DNA of 64,000 nt from positions 3,196,501 through 3,260,500 of the forward strand of contig CM041197.1 in assembly GCA_023078555.1 (NCBI GenBank), given 5' to 3'. Below are positions 36,247-48,122 of this stretch, one piece after another (within the stretch, counting starts at the first letter, position 1; each line of letters begins with the position of its first letter). Made by a program: the position numbers and the translations under genes. This stretch comes from Ulva prolifera (lineage: Eukaryota; Chlorophyta; Ulvophyceae; Ulvales; Ulvaceae). Below the pieces are notes generated by a model. The model was not told the DNA's origin. It searched no databases and saw nothing but the letters and a program-made list of their open reading frames with translations.

Positions 36247-37517
36247 CTAGCTGCCCTGCCCGAGCACGCTGTCCAGCAGTGAACAAGGGTGAGTTGACCA
36301 TGCCTTCCGAACCAATTCCAATCCAGAGGTGAATCTTTCAAGTGGTTCGGCAGATGACAGCTGCTTCAGCCGGGTAGCGAGCAAACGTTCGGCACGCCGC
36401 TCTGCTGGGTTCTGGCTGCCTGGGGTGCCAGACACCTCCTCTCGACCGCCTTTGCTCCCAATGAGGATGTTGAGCTGCAGGTGCGCAAATCCTGCGGCCT
36501 CTGTTGCAACAGGCGTGTGTGTGTGGTGGCCAAGGACAGTTCGCTCTTCACTGTTGTGGACAAACTCCAACGAAGCCAGGGCAGGCCTGATACCTCCAAA
36601 CCATGCTGCATATGCAGCGGTTCAGTCTGATCCACACCACACTATCTACTAACGACGTTGTTGCCAAGCATGTCAACGCAAAGATGAAGAATGACAGGAG
36701 ATGCCTCAGTGGCCTAGATAGCGCTTGGAAGCACTGCAAAAATCACGGCATAGAGCAGGTATATTTAGTTCGGCTTCGCCGACTCCGTTGCATATATGCC
36801 GCCATGCTGCCATCGAGCAGGCACTGAGAAGGTTGGAGGCCCCGCGCTGACGCAGACTGAAGCTTAGACTTACAATGACAGACTGAAGCTTAGACTTACA
36901 ATGACATCTCCAGAGACAACTTAAATGCAACTCAGCAGTGCACACGAAGTGCTTATGTTAGAGCGGTGGAGAGGTACCTGAACTGTCACGCGGATTCTTT
37001 TGGAGATACACTCGCATGCAGGGCACGCATATGTTGTGAGTTCCTTGTGAGCATGGCAGGGGAACCACTGCATATGCCAGTGGCGTGGCTCTGCCACCGC
37101 CTGACCAGCCAACAGCGTGTTGGATCTCTGAAACCTCGAGTACAAGCTTCGGCCAGCCTTGCTCAGTCTTCTTGTTGCATTCCAGCTCCTGGAAGTCGAT
37201 ATACTATTTGTCAATGGCTTCAAATTGACGAGCAGACTGACACCAGCTGTCAATGCATGAGGCATGTGTCGTCGTGCGCAGAGCAGATGGGGCGGTGTGG
37301 ATGCAATTGATGCTGCGACAGTTGAAGCACCGGGTCTCCTTGCAGAGTCACTCCCAAGGCTGCACACCAGCTCTAGAGGGTGCCCCCAGCAACAATAATC
37401 AGACAGATGAGCATTGGCTGGCTGTGAGATCTGCGTTGTGCCTGACAGCATCTCAGCTTTCCCTCGGATGGTCCAGTCTGTTTGTAGATGCCACTTGCAA
37501 GTGACGTTCTTGCACCC
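36247..37517 (-). CDS. B9D1: B9 domain-containing protein 1 (ciliary transition zone)
   Basis: Three in-phase exons on the minus strand: 37517-37368, 37203-36978 and 36605-36247. The product follows B9D1 almost block by block: a C-K and D-W pair with GTTQIS near the start, WGHPLELYIDF, GWPKLVLEV, VPLPCSQGTH, then AWFGGIRP (human WFMGRRP) and EAAGFAHLQLNILI (human SQGFVTLLFNVV). B9D1 works with B9D2 and MKS1 at the base of cilia, controlling which proteins enter. The N-terminal exon (about 20-30 residues) is not resolved and probably lies between 37520 and 38200, so the gene is head to head with the HEI10-like gene. The C-terminus is about 50 residues longer than expected. Presence implies that the organism makes flagella at some stage. 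Confidence 0.82.
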
Positions 37518-38270
37518 CTGACCCGAGAAACCTGAATTTGGCTATGCTGTCATTTGGAGAGGTCAAATTCAGGCCTGCAGTAGTAAGGCCTCATCGCACA
37601 TCCTACCGGAAAGCTGTCCATTCAAAAGGAATTTAGAGGAAGGCTCGAGTCCATCATATTGCTGTATCTCATCATCTTTGGCGCCCATTCAATCAGCACT
37701 CTGTGAGACAGAGTCAAACAATCGATGATCAGAAGGAGCATGCAGCGAGCGTTGCGCTGGCAATCAGCCACAAGGAGATGAAACCATGCTAACACCACCA
37801 CCTGTACACGCATGCATTGTTTTCATGCCACACAAGACGTCGTGGCGCCCATGCTGGACCGCGGTCAGCCTAAGAACAAAGGTCCGTACATGAACAGTCC
37901 TCGCACAGCGTTACGGATCAGAACTCCAGATCTAAGCCAGAAAGTGCTAGGCATCTGTTTGCATTCCCAAGGCACTGGATAATAAAATCTATTATATGCT
38001 ACGTGACCTTAGCAGTGCTCCTTCGCTCATTGTGGCGTGGTGCGTAGCTGCAGCCCGTGCATATCCCCGGGATCCCGCCGGAGCGCGCTGCAGGCACGTC
38101 CGTAAACACCAAGTTAAATCAATCAATGTCCCAGCGCTTTCAAGCCGGCACCGTGTAGTTTCACGAACTTGCACCACCTTGCAGTCTTCTGTTTGACGCC
38201 AGCCCCCGTACACTGTTGTGTTGAGGAAACGCTCACAAGATTTCACGGAAATCACATTTAATCTGTGGCA

Positions 38271-39730
38271 ATGACAAAGGCACGCGCGTGTACCTTTCAA
38301 TGCAACCATTGCTGGGAAGACATCGCTCCCGGGCAAGGCTACGCCACGGATTGCAATCACGTGTTCTGTGTACGCTTCAACGCAGCCAGAAATTGTTGTA
38401 AGACCAGAGACTTCTTCATTCTACTGCAGCCTGTCAGATTGCTTGCTGGATTGTATCGGAGCTGACTGCACGTGCATCACGTCTCTCTGCAGGGAAATTG
38501 CGCAGGTGCCTCTTTGGAGAACTCTTCATGTCTTGCATGCGGCTCTGCTGTCACTTCAGCCTCGTTTAATGTACTGTGGTCGGGTACTCACAAGGCAGAG
38601 AAGGCGCGGCGACTTGGCACCTTCGACGTCGACACCATCATGGCTGCAGCTTCAGGAGCGCTGTCTCTTTTGGCATATCAGGAGAAGCTGAAGGTTGCAA
38701 AGCAGCACCAGACTGAGAAGTCACAGCTCAAGAAGCTGGTGAGCCAGAGCAAAGCCAAGATGGTGGAGCTGCAGTCTGCAGCACAGAAGGTAATGCTGAA
38801 CCGGTAGGCCTGAACGTGCATGTGGCATGATGATGATTCAAGATCACGGATTTGACCACAGGCCCAGCTTAAGTGCAAGGAGGTTGTCCATGCAAAGGGG
38901 AAAATCGAAAAAGAGAGCCAGAAATTGGAAGCCTACATCGGCAAGAAGGCAACGTAATGTCCAGACACTGCGGAACACATTCATGGATGTACACCGGTCT
39001 CTGAGATTGTACGCTGTACACTGCAGGCTGGCCAAGCGGCTGAAGGAAGCCATCGCACGGTCTCAGCAGGGTGCGGATGCAGTTGGAGAAGTGCATTCAG
39101 AGGCAGGCAGTGATGGAGCATGGGAAATGCTACATCAAGAGGTGCTTGTTTGGATCACGTGGACCTGCATGGAAATGGACGCACTGAGTCGCAGGAGGCC
39201 TGCTTGTGGTCTTCACCATTGTCAACATGCATGATCATCATGGCATTGCCTTTGACCCATGTCACATGCAGATTCATGTATCAGCACCCCCGGGGTGCCA
39301 GATTGCTCAAGCACCGATGGGAAGGCACCAGCATCAGCCCCAGCGGATGCAGCCGAAGGTTCGAATTGCAGATTGTGCTCATAACGGTGGCCATGAAACC
39401 GAGCTTGGAGCTATGCTGCGGAATCCGAGTGCCACAAACATGGGTGGCAAGTCTGGATCACGCCACCCCGATCTTGCGTCACTGCTTGCTGGACCTCATG
39501 CTCAGCGAAATGGGGGAGGAACAAGGCTGAGTGCAGGTTCTTCACGAACAAATGCATCCCGTGGACAGGTACTCCCTGTGATGGCATGAGCATACGGGCA
39601 CTGCTGTGGCAACACCATGAACCATGCTGATCAGGTCCCATACGGAAAATTTATGCTAGAGCACGCCCTTGCATGGCACAGCGCCAAGACACACTTCATA
39701 GCATCGAACTCACAGCTGCGTCGCACATGA
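38271..39730 (+). CDS. HEI10: HEI10/CCNB1IP1-type RING and coiled-coil protein (meiotic crossover factor)
   Basis: Exons 38271-38369, 38493-38789, 38862-38953, 39027-39141 and 39272-39568, perhaps 39635-39730 last (otherwise the frame stops at 39589). The N-terminal RING reads CNHCW, then DCNHVFCGNC across the first splice, then SSCLACG. It is followed by FDVDTIMAAASGALSLLAYQ, equal to the GLRPEIVLDISSRALAFWTYQ region of CCNB1IP1, and a Lys/Gln-rich coiled coil to about residue 165. HEI10 and relatives are E3 ligases that mark crossover sites on meiotic chromosomes. The C-terminal third is low-complexity and poorly conserved, as in the family. Introns are short and use ordinary donors. It converges with the FBXO7-like gene 330 bp away. 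Confidence 0.75.
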
Positions 39731-40061
39731 CCGGAATCGCTCACACTTCGCAGGGTCACTTGTTGGCCGAATGGATGATTCAGAGTGCTGATGTACAGGA
39801 TGTGCGCCATCAAGCAGCGAAGGTGATGCCGCTGCATGGTCACATCGCTGGTTCTTTCTCAAGTCTGAACCCAAGATGAGCGAGTCAGATTATGACCAGA
39901 CATGAGCATCGCATGCAGTTGACACAATGCAGTAGGCTTTTTTCAGTTCCCCGGTACATAACTGCAGTACATACATTTGCAAATTAAGTCACGGAGTGAC
40001 AAAGGTGGACGCTACCTATGTAAATGCAAAGCGTCATGAAATGCTCAGCCAGGCAGGAAGG

Positions 40062-41789
40062 CTAGAATGGCCTGCCACCAAACGGTCCATGTCCACCGCT
40101 ACCAAACCCCCCATGACCACCTGAGCCCCTGCCTCCGATCCCGAACATGCTGCCCCCAAGACCGCCACCGATGCCAGCCTCTCGCCTAGCTGCCCGGCCA
40201 AACCTTCCCCCAAACTCCCCAGGATTTCGGTGCTGATGGCCCCCCAAGCCAGGTCCGCCGAAAGAGTTGCCTGCCAGCAGTGGACCTGGCACAGCTCCAG
40301 CCGCCATACCGGGCGGAAGTCGGTCGTAGTCACCTCCAACAAGGCCTGGCAGCTGTGGCGGTAGACGAGGTGCTGGTGCAAAATGTGGATCCCGCCGATA
40401 GCCACCGGGTCTGTTCATGGACGCCTTCATGGCTTCGCGTCGTCTCTTGCGATCGGCAACAGCCTTTTTGAAAGCTTCCTTTGCATCCTGCATTGGCAAA
40501 CAGACATCTGCAGATGTGTGACACGTTGAGGCCTGATGACAAGTTATGTGATACTGCAGAGCAGATTTGCTTCAGCGTGGGAACAGCACAGACCCTGCGG
40601 AAGGGAGTGATATGAGCACCTGGCAACCAGGCGCATCATTCAAGAACTCTCGTTGATAAAGGCATTCCCAAACAGCGCGCTCCGTTGCAACGGACTTTGC
40701 TCGCTGTGACACGCTCGAGAAGAGGACAACATCTGCATAGTTCAGACCTGACAGGACATTGGTCAGCGCTTCGGTTGGCAGCGCCAGGAGTCCACACTGC
40801 TGCTGCTTGCCATGACAAAGCAACAGAGCATTTGCTGCCCACACCATGATCTTGGATTTGATATTGGAGTAGACAGGTTCAAGGCTTGCCATCACAGTCC
40901 GTTTTGACATCTGTGACACTCCTGGCAGCTCAAGAATGCCATTTGGCACGATATGCTGCCGAATTCTGTATGGTGACCCCGGGATGTGTACGTACAGGAG
41001 CTGAGATCCGGCCATCTCGAAGACTGAAGCAGTGAACGAGGCATCGCAGGAGAGGCTGTTGTCTGAGTACAGCCGCCTCCACATACCTACACAAACATTA
41101 CACCTGAGGTATAAATTGAGGCGTACGTCGGATGCAGACGTAGAGATATCAGGTGCATCAGCCCGTTGAGCAGTCTGGCCAATTCGAAGTGAGACAGGTC
41201 AGCACGACTCACCGCCTGCGTGACCCGCTTCAAGACACGCCTGAACAGAAAATTCATCATTTCCTGAGCTGTTGTGAAACCCCGTGTCTATTGCCGCGCT
41301 GTGAAGGAGGCAAACTGCAATCGCTCCGACGCTGGCAGGTGATCGCATGTTTGAGATGACGTTGGCCATCTCCACCATCGAGTCGCTTCGGCATTGATCA
41401 CCGGTGCACTCTTCCGCAGCACGCGAGTTCCCGGGCTCTCTCATGTGTGGTTCTGGCGCAGGTCGCTCTGACTGATACGATGGAGCCATTATCCATACCA
41501 GGTCCCCAGGACGAATCTGGGAGAAGAAACGCCCACACGCAGGTGGACGAAGTTGCTCCTATAAACAAGGCAAGATTTGCAGCTTGCACGATAACATCAT
41601 ACTTGGTCGCTGTGTGCAAACACATGGTCTCACCTCTTTGTTTAACGAAAGCCATGTATCAGGATGGGCCTGCAGAGACGCCGCATTGAGGAGGGTCCTA
41701 ACTCCTGCGTCAAACGTGTCTTCCAAAGCGATTTCTACTCTCGCTGCAGGCTTCCCTGTGCCTTCCACTTTGAACCTGATGTTTGGCAT
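40062..41789 (-). CDS. FBXO7: FBXO7/SKIP22-type F-box protein
   Basis: Four phase-consistent exons (41789-41634, 41558-41213, 41086-40620, 40487-40062), 464 residues. Order of domains: an N-terminal ubiquitin-like fold (MPNIRFKVEGTG to PGDLVWIMAP, with WLSLNKEEQL as in SKIP22), a linker, a central FP-like region, an F-box (LLALPTEALTNVLSGLNYAD, ending AVWECLYQREF), a basic helix with KRRREAMKASM, and a Gly/Pro/Arg-rich tail with GGDYDRLP, the motif shared by FBXO7 and the proteasome regulator PI31. Such proteins link SCF ubiquitin ligases to substrates and to the proteasome. It starts 430 bp from XPD on the opposite strand, so a shared promoter is likely. The start is chosen where the ubiquitin-like fold begins. 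Confidence 0.82.
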
Positions 41790-42219
41790 CGTTAGCAAGC
41801 CTACACGACGGATCCACCAAGCGGCACGACGTTGCGCGGTGTCAGATGAAGCTGGCTTGCATGGGAGGACAAGTAAATGATTGCTGAAAATACTGAGTGC
41901 ACATCGATCAAGCGGAATGCAGTTGGCGGGAAGGTGGCATGCCACTGCGGCATGTACAGAGTAATTGTGGCCATGTCACCGATGTGTGACACCTACGCCA
42001 CGGCACGAAGCATCACAGGGGGACCTCGACCACGCAGCAGCAGCTGCAGAATGCAAGACACATCAACGCAATGAAGGAAGCGACATGACACATTGCTGCA
42101 CCTCGTTCAGCCGCTGCTCTCCCGACGTTCTGCAAGCGCAAGTCACAGAAGTCACAGCCGGTCCCTTGCCGAGACCGCGCACCGCTGAAAGCTTCGCGGC
42201 AGAACTGCAGCTTTAGAAC
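41790..42219. promoter_or_regulatory. Presumed bidirectional promoter of FBXO7-like and XPD genes
   Basis: The 430 bp between two opposed start codons. I see no TATA box. Function inferred from arrangement only. Confidence 0.5.
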
Positions 42220-45200
42220 ATGAAGTTCGATCTGGAAGAAGTGACGGTGTACTTTCCTTATGAATTCATATATCCGGAGCAGTACAAGTACATGCAGGAG
42301 CTCAAGCGTGCTTTGGATGCTCCGGGACACTGCCTGCTGGAGGCAAGATTTCCTGCCCGGTGCTGTATAGCACACATAACTGCTTTGAATGAGTCAATCT
42401 GGAGGGTCCCATGTCAACTTTGTCTGGTGAGCGGCCGAATTGGTGACTGGTCCGCTGGCAACTGCATGCTGCTCTTGCTGGCTGTCTTTCATCATGCCGC
42501 GCACATCGGCCAGTTGCATGGTAAATGAAGCTTACTGCTCTGCCTGCAGATGCCTACTGGGACAGGCAAGACCATCACCCTGCTGTCTCTGGTGACAGCA
42601 TATCAGCGAGCGCATCCTGAGCTAGGCAAGCTGATCTACTGCACTCGGACAGTCCCTGAGATGGAGAAAGTTCTGGTGGAACTGCGCGAGCTCATCGAGT
42701 ATCGAGAGAGGTACATCACAGGAAGTTCCGGCCAGATCCTTGCAGTTGGGCTGTCTTCACGCAAGAATCTGTGCATACACAAGGGAGTCCAAGGTGCGAC
42801 CGAACTGCCCCAGCACGGCTGCGAAACCTCACCGAGGATCCATGAACCGGTACCAAGTATGAAATTGTGTCCAATGTTGCCGGATCGTGCTGACCGCTCC
42901 AGCACGGTGGTGAGGCTGGCGTGGTGCACCAGCCCAGCCACAGGAAGTCTCTGCACGTGCTCGCAGCATGCTCGTGAGTCAGCACCAGCGACGCGGGCCC
43001 TGCTGTTCACAGACGAGGCGACCCGCGAGAGCGTCGACGCAAAGTGCCGTAAGCTCACAGCCCCATGGGTGCGCGAACGGGCCCTCGCGGCCGGCGGCGG
43101 CCGCCAGACCGGCACGCAGGCCCCCGCATCCACCTCCGCCGGGCCCTCCGCCGGGCCCTCTGCCGCGGCCGCGGACGGCGACAGTGCGGAGGCGCCGGCG
43201 GTGCGGGACATCGAGGACGTCGAGGTGTGCGGCTTCTTCGAGGGCCACTCAGCGGCCGGCAACGACGCGGTGCTGCCCCCCGGAGTGTACACGCTGCACG
43301 ACCTGCGCCAGTTCGGCCGCAAGAAGGGCTGGTGCCCGTACTACCTGGCGCGCCACATGGTGTCGTACGCCAACGTCGTCGTCTGGAGCTACCAGTACCT
43401 CATCGACCCCAAGGTGTCGCAGATGGTGCGACGCCGGCTGCCCCGCCGCAGCGAGCACTGCCGCCCTGGCACTGCTTGAGCGCGGACACTGTCGCCTCCT
43501 GATCTGCATCAGCAGAGGCATCGCTCTGCAATGAACAGTGCTTTGTACTTCTCAGTGCCGACCCTTGTGTGGCTGCGGCGTCAGCTTGCCTCGGGCTTCA
43601 AACAAGCCAACGGCCATGCTGTCATGGGCTGCTGTCGATCCCAGCACAGCATGCAGCAGGGCAACCGCTCAGCCACCGCCGCAACGCCTCAGCAACCTGC
43701 CCATCTGCTGCTCCCATGCTCAGGACTGTGCTCTCTGTCGCAGCGCCGTCCCCCGCGGGTGCCCCTCCCTGTAGTTCGGCGGTCGCGCTGAGGGGCTGCG
43801 GCGGTGCAGGTGTCGCGGGAGCTGGAGAAGGAGTGCGTGGTTGTGTTTGACGAGGCGCACAACATCGACAACGTCTGCATCGAGGCGCTGTCCATCAACC
43901 TCCGCGACGCCACCCTCTCCGCCGCCTCCCGCAACCTCACGTCGCTCCAGACCGCTATCCAGCGCACCAAGCAGGTGCCCCCCCCCTTTCCTCACTCCCC
44001 CCGGCCGCTGCAGTGGCGCGTCGCTGCTTGTCTGGTGCGGTGTCCGCTGCCGATCGGCCAGTGTCTGGCATGACGCGCTCCTGGTCGGAGCGAGCATGGC
44101 GGCCACAAGTCCCACCATGTGGCTCCATGTGTGGGCAGCACAAGATGCAGCCTGGCAGTGCTACATGCACCAGTGCCAGCGGGCACTCGCGTGCGCACGC
44201 ACAAGGCACGGTTCAACATGCCGATCCTGCAGTATTATAAGGCGGCGGCGGGTGCAGGTGGACGCGCGGCGGCTGCAGCAGGAGTATGAGCGGCTCGTGG
44301 ACGGCCTCGCGGCGGCAGGAGTGCTGCACGACGCGCAGCGCGGCGACCTCGCCAACCCCGCGCTGCCGCAGGACATCCTCAACGAGGCCGTCCCCGGCAA
44401 TATCCGGCGGTGCGCGCCCCTGCCCATGCGGCCCCTGCCCACGCGGCCCCCCGCTCGCCCCCTGCCGCCACTGCGCATGGCTGCTCAGCGCTTGCGAATG
44501 TCCAGCTTGCTAGCACCACGGCTGCGTGTTGCCGCTGCTTGCCGGCCTGATCCATGCCCCGGAAACAGTCACACCGACAACGCCTTTGCTTGCTTGTTTC
44601 GAGCATTTCACCGCTCTGCCCTGGCCTGCATGCTGGCCACGTGGCGGACGCTGGCGGAGAGGCGTCGCCTCGTGCTCCTGAGGGGCGCTTGTGTTACAAG
44701 GACAGAGCCAGCGGGGCCGGTAGCACCGCAGGGCACAATCACAGGGGCACCTCGCACCCACGCAACCATCCACACGCAACACAGACCAGCACACCCATGC
44801 AACCGCACACATCAGCACCCGCCCTGGCCGCAGCCATACACGCACAGGCCCCCATACCCCACACCCATAATCCTAAGGGGCGCTTGCGTGCGCAGGGCAG
44901 AGCACTTTGTGATGTTCCTGCGGCGGTTTGTGGAGTACCTCAAGACCCGCGTCTCGGTGACGGCCGTCGTGAGCCAGTCGTGCTCTGCCTTCCTCGACGA
45001 CGTGGCCACGGGCGTCGCGATCGACGGCAAGACGCTGCGCTTCTGCTACGATCGCCTGACGTCGCTGATCAAGACGCTCGAGATCCACAACACCGACGAC
45101 TTCTGGCCGCTGCAGCTCGTCGCCGACTTTGGCACGCTGATCGGGACATACGACAAGGGCTTTGCCGTCATCATCGAGCCCTGGGACGACCGCCTGCCCT

Positions 45201-48122
45201 CCGTGCCGGACCCCGTCATCCAGCTCGCCTGCCTCGACGCCAGCCTCGCGATGAAGCCCGTCTTTGAAAAGTTCCACGTGCGGTGCTTGCGCTCCCCTGT
45301 GGCACCAACCATGCTCGCAGCGCGTAGCAAGTGCAGCAAGTGTATGTACGTGGACGCAAGTATGTCGCTGAGTGGCCTTGGAGTTTTTCATGGCACCCTT
45401 GTTGCCGCACACTGTGTACAGGCGATCATGCAGTCGCTGGCGCGCTCTGGATCGGAGCCAGGCAGATGATCTGTGGCCAGTTTGCTGTGGTGGCGGTGTC
45501 AGTGTGGATGGTGGAGGACGTGGCTGACGGGGTGTGTATGCGTGCTTGCAGTCGGTGGTGATCACGAGCGGCACGCTGTCGCCGATCGACCTCTACCCGC
45601 GCCTCCTCGACTTCAACCCGGTGAGCGTGTCGAGCCTGCAGATGACGCTGACGCGGGAGTGCCTCTGCCCAGTCGTGCTCACCCGCGGCGCCGACCAGAT
45701 GCCCGTCTCGACCCGCTACGAGTCCCGCTCCGACGAGAGCGTCCTCCGGTGCCGCCCAGCCCCCTTGCATGCAGACTGAACCTGCACCCATCGGCACAGA
45801 GTGATGTCGAGTGAGTCTGCATCCACAACAGCTACATGTCCACCAGACCCTCGCAACTGCGGAGAGGCGTACTCCCCCTTGCACTGCACTCCAGACTTAC
45901 ACCGGCACACAGTAACATGTAGTGAATCCGCGTATGCGAGCCACATGGTCGCCATCAGAGCAGGACACCTGCAGCGGGGTGCAGGAACTACGGGCAGTTG
46001 CTGATCGAGCTCGCGAAGGTGGTGCCGGACGGCGTCGTGTGCTTCTTCGTGTCGTACCTCTACATGGACCGCGCCGTCAACGCCTGGCACGGCATGGGCG
46101 TCCTCGACGGCATCATGGCCAACAAGCTCATCTTCATTGAGACGCAGGCGCGGCCCCCCTCCCCTCCGCACCTCTCGTGTGACGAGTCTTGAGTTTGAGG
46201 TCACCCTCTTGCAAAGGGCCGCCCACATCGGATCGAGGCTCCCTGGAGGCTGCCTCTGATGCTCCGCAACGCCAGAGCTCGTGCCCATATCCCGTGTCTC
46301 CTCGCCCAGATGACCCCATGAAAAGCTGTTCAACGCGTGGCCCCCTTGCTGCACGGGCATTAGGAATCAACCACGGCATCCTCCACCAGGGTCATGTAGA
46401 GTGGATCATGATAAGGAGACGCAACGTGGGAGAACCCCAAATTCGGTTTCGGAGCAGCCTGACACGACGCTGTGGCTGCAGGACGTGGTGGAGACGACAC
46501 TGGCGCTGGACAACTTCCGGCGCGCATGTGACTGCGGCCGCGGGGCCATGTTCTTCTCGGTGGCTCGCGGCAAGGTCGCCGAGGGCATCGACTTTGACCG
46601 CCACTACGGCCGGTGCGCCCCCCCCCCCCCCCCCCCCCCCCCCCCTGCCCGCCTCTTCTCTGCCCTCCATGCGCTTCCGCCACAGAGGAGACCTGGGCGC
46701 AAGGTCCTGAACGCCCCTGAACGCCAAGCTGCCGTGGTCGATTCGCGTCTTGGTGGACAACCCCATGCGACGCGGCAGCGTTTCTGTCCACCGTGGCGCT
46801 GCATACGCCCTCCCCGGTGATGTCGCCGGACGCCCCGGTCTCTCCCACAGCCGTTGCTTGTGACATGGAGCATGGCGCTGAGGTGGGCGCTGCAATGCAT
46901 GGCAGACAGCATATGTGGCCTGAGGAGGTACCAGACATGGGGGCGCAGCGTCCGGCGGTGTGTGGCTGGCAGATGCACGCGACAGGCAGGCACGTGTGAC
47001 GGGCGGCTGTGTGCAGGGCGGTGGTGATGATGGGCGTGCCGTACCAGTACACGCTGAGCCGCATCCTGCAGGCCCGCCTCGAGTACCTGCAGCAGACCTT
47101 CCAGATCAAGGACTCGGACTTCCTCGCCTTCGACGCTGTCCGCCAGGCACGCCCCCCCCTCGCTCGCTCTCCTCCGTGTCAGACGTATGCTGCAGCGCGC
47201 CACCCCTGTGCCAGCAGGCTACTTCTAGGGATGAGCTCACTATGCTGCGCGGTCAATCACAGCCTGCGTGCTTGCGATGCCGTGGCCCTGTGCATGTCAT
47301 TCGAGCAGCCCATGCCCCAGGTCCCATTCTCGATCTGATTCTTGTGTCCATATGGTAATCGCATCATTGTGATGGTGGCATACACACGGCCGTGTGCCTG
47401 CAACAGAATCTGGTGGCAGCAGGGTGAGCTCGTCGTCTGCGTTTTCACGCCGCGGCCTGTGAGACGTCGGCTGAGTGGGCCGGGGTGTGGTGCAGGCGTC
47501 GCAGTGCGTCGGGCGCGTCATCCGATCAAAGGCGGACTACGGCATGATGGTGTTTGCGGACAAGCGCTACCAGCGCCACGACAAGCGCGACAAGCTGCCG
47601 CGCTGGATCACGGCGCACCTCAGCAACGCCCACCTCGACCTCTCCACCGACATGCTTGTGCGGCCCCCTCTGCCGCGCTAGCTGGCCGTTTGGCTGCTAT
47701 GTTTTGGTGCTCTGCCATGCGATGGCCTGAGCTCTTGTGAATTTGTTCCCTCTGTCACGCTGGTTCACCGCGGCACCTGCGCTGTTGTGGAGTTTTGTGC
47801 GCAAGCCGCAATATTGCACCAGGGCAGCTGCACCTGAGGCTGCCCTCGCCGACGACTCGCCCTGCTGCTGTTGATCTCGCAGCAAGGACATTCCTGCCGG
47901 TGCTACCGTTGTGTCCATGCGCCACGAGGGGGCGGCGTGCAGGTGCACATTGCTCGGGAGTTCATGCGGTCGATGGCGCAGCCGCTGGCGCCGGCGGCGA
48001 TCGGCAAGGCGCTGCTCTCCGCGGACGACCTCAATGCCCGCGGCCGCAGGCCCGGCCCCTCCAGCGCCGCCGCCGGCCCTGCGCCGCGCGTGGCGCCCAT
48101 CGTCGCTGGCCCTGCCGTCTGA
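42220..48122 (+). CDS. ERCC2: TFIIH helicase XPD
   Basis: Twelve exons, complete: 42220-42342, 42550-42793, 43013-43425, 43810-43974, 44258-44409, 44896-45277, 45552-45748, 45985-46147, 46482-46612, 47017-47146, 47496-47657, 47943-48122; 813 residues against 760 in human. XPD is the 5'-3' helicase of TFIIH, used in nucleotide excision repair. Seen are the start [11 protein letters not shown], Walker A (MPTGTGKT), DEAH box ([11 protein letters not shown]), [20 protein letters not shown] and [14 protein letters not shown]. All four iron-sulfur cysteines are there: NLCIH, AKCRKLT, EVCGFF and GWCPYY. An Ala/Gly/Pro-rich insert of about 40 residues lies between the second and third. The introns after exons 1, 8 and 10 start with GC instead of GT. 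Exons 1-2 have ordinary base use; from exon 3 on third positions are nearly all G or C. Confidence 0.95.
46618..46645. repeat. Poly-C run of about 28 bases
   Basis: Uninterrupted C tract just after the exon 9 donor of XPD. Its exact length may be a sequencing or assembly artefact. Confidence 0.9.

Noticed and set aside
40590-40620. A 25-nt intron in the FBXO7-like gene
   Set aside because: Too short to be spliced; the join 40620 to 40487 restores the expected F-box to basic-helix sequence.
43841-45469. 542-residue plus-strand frame across the XPD region
   Set aside because: Runs through introns and out of frame with XPD exons; a product of high GC.
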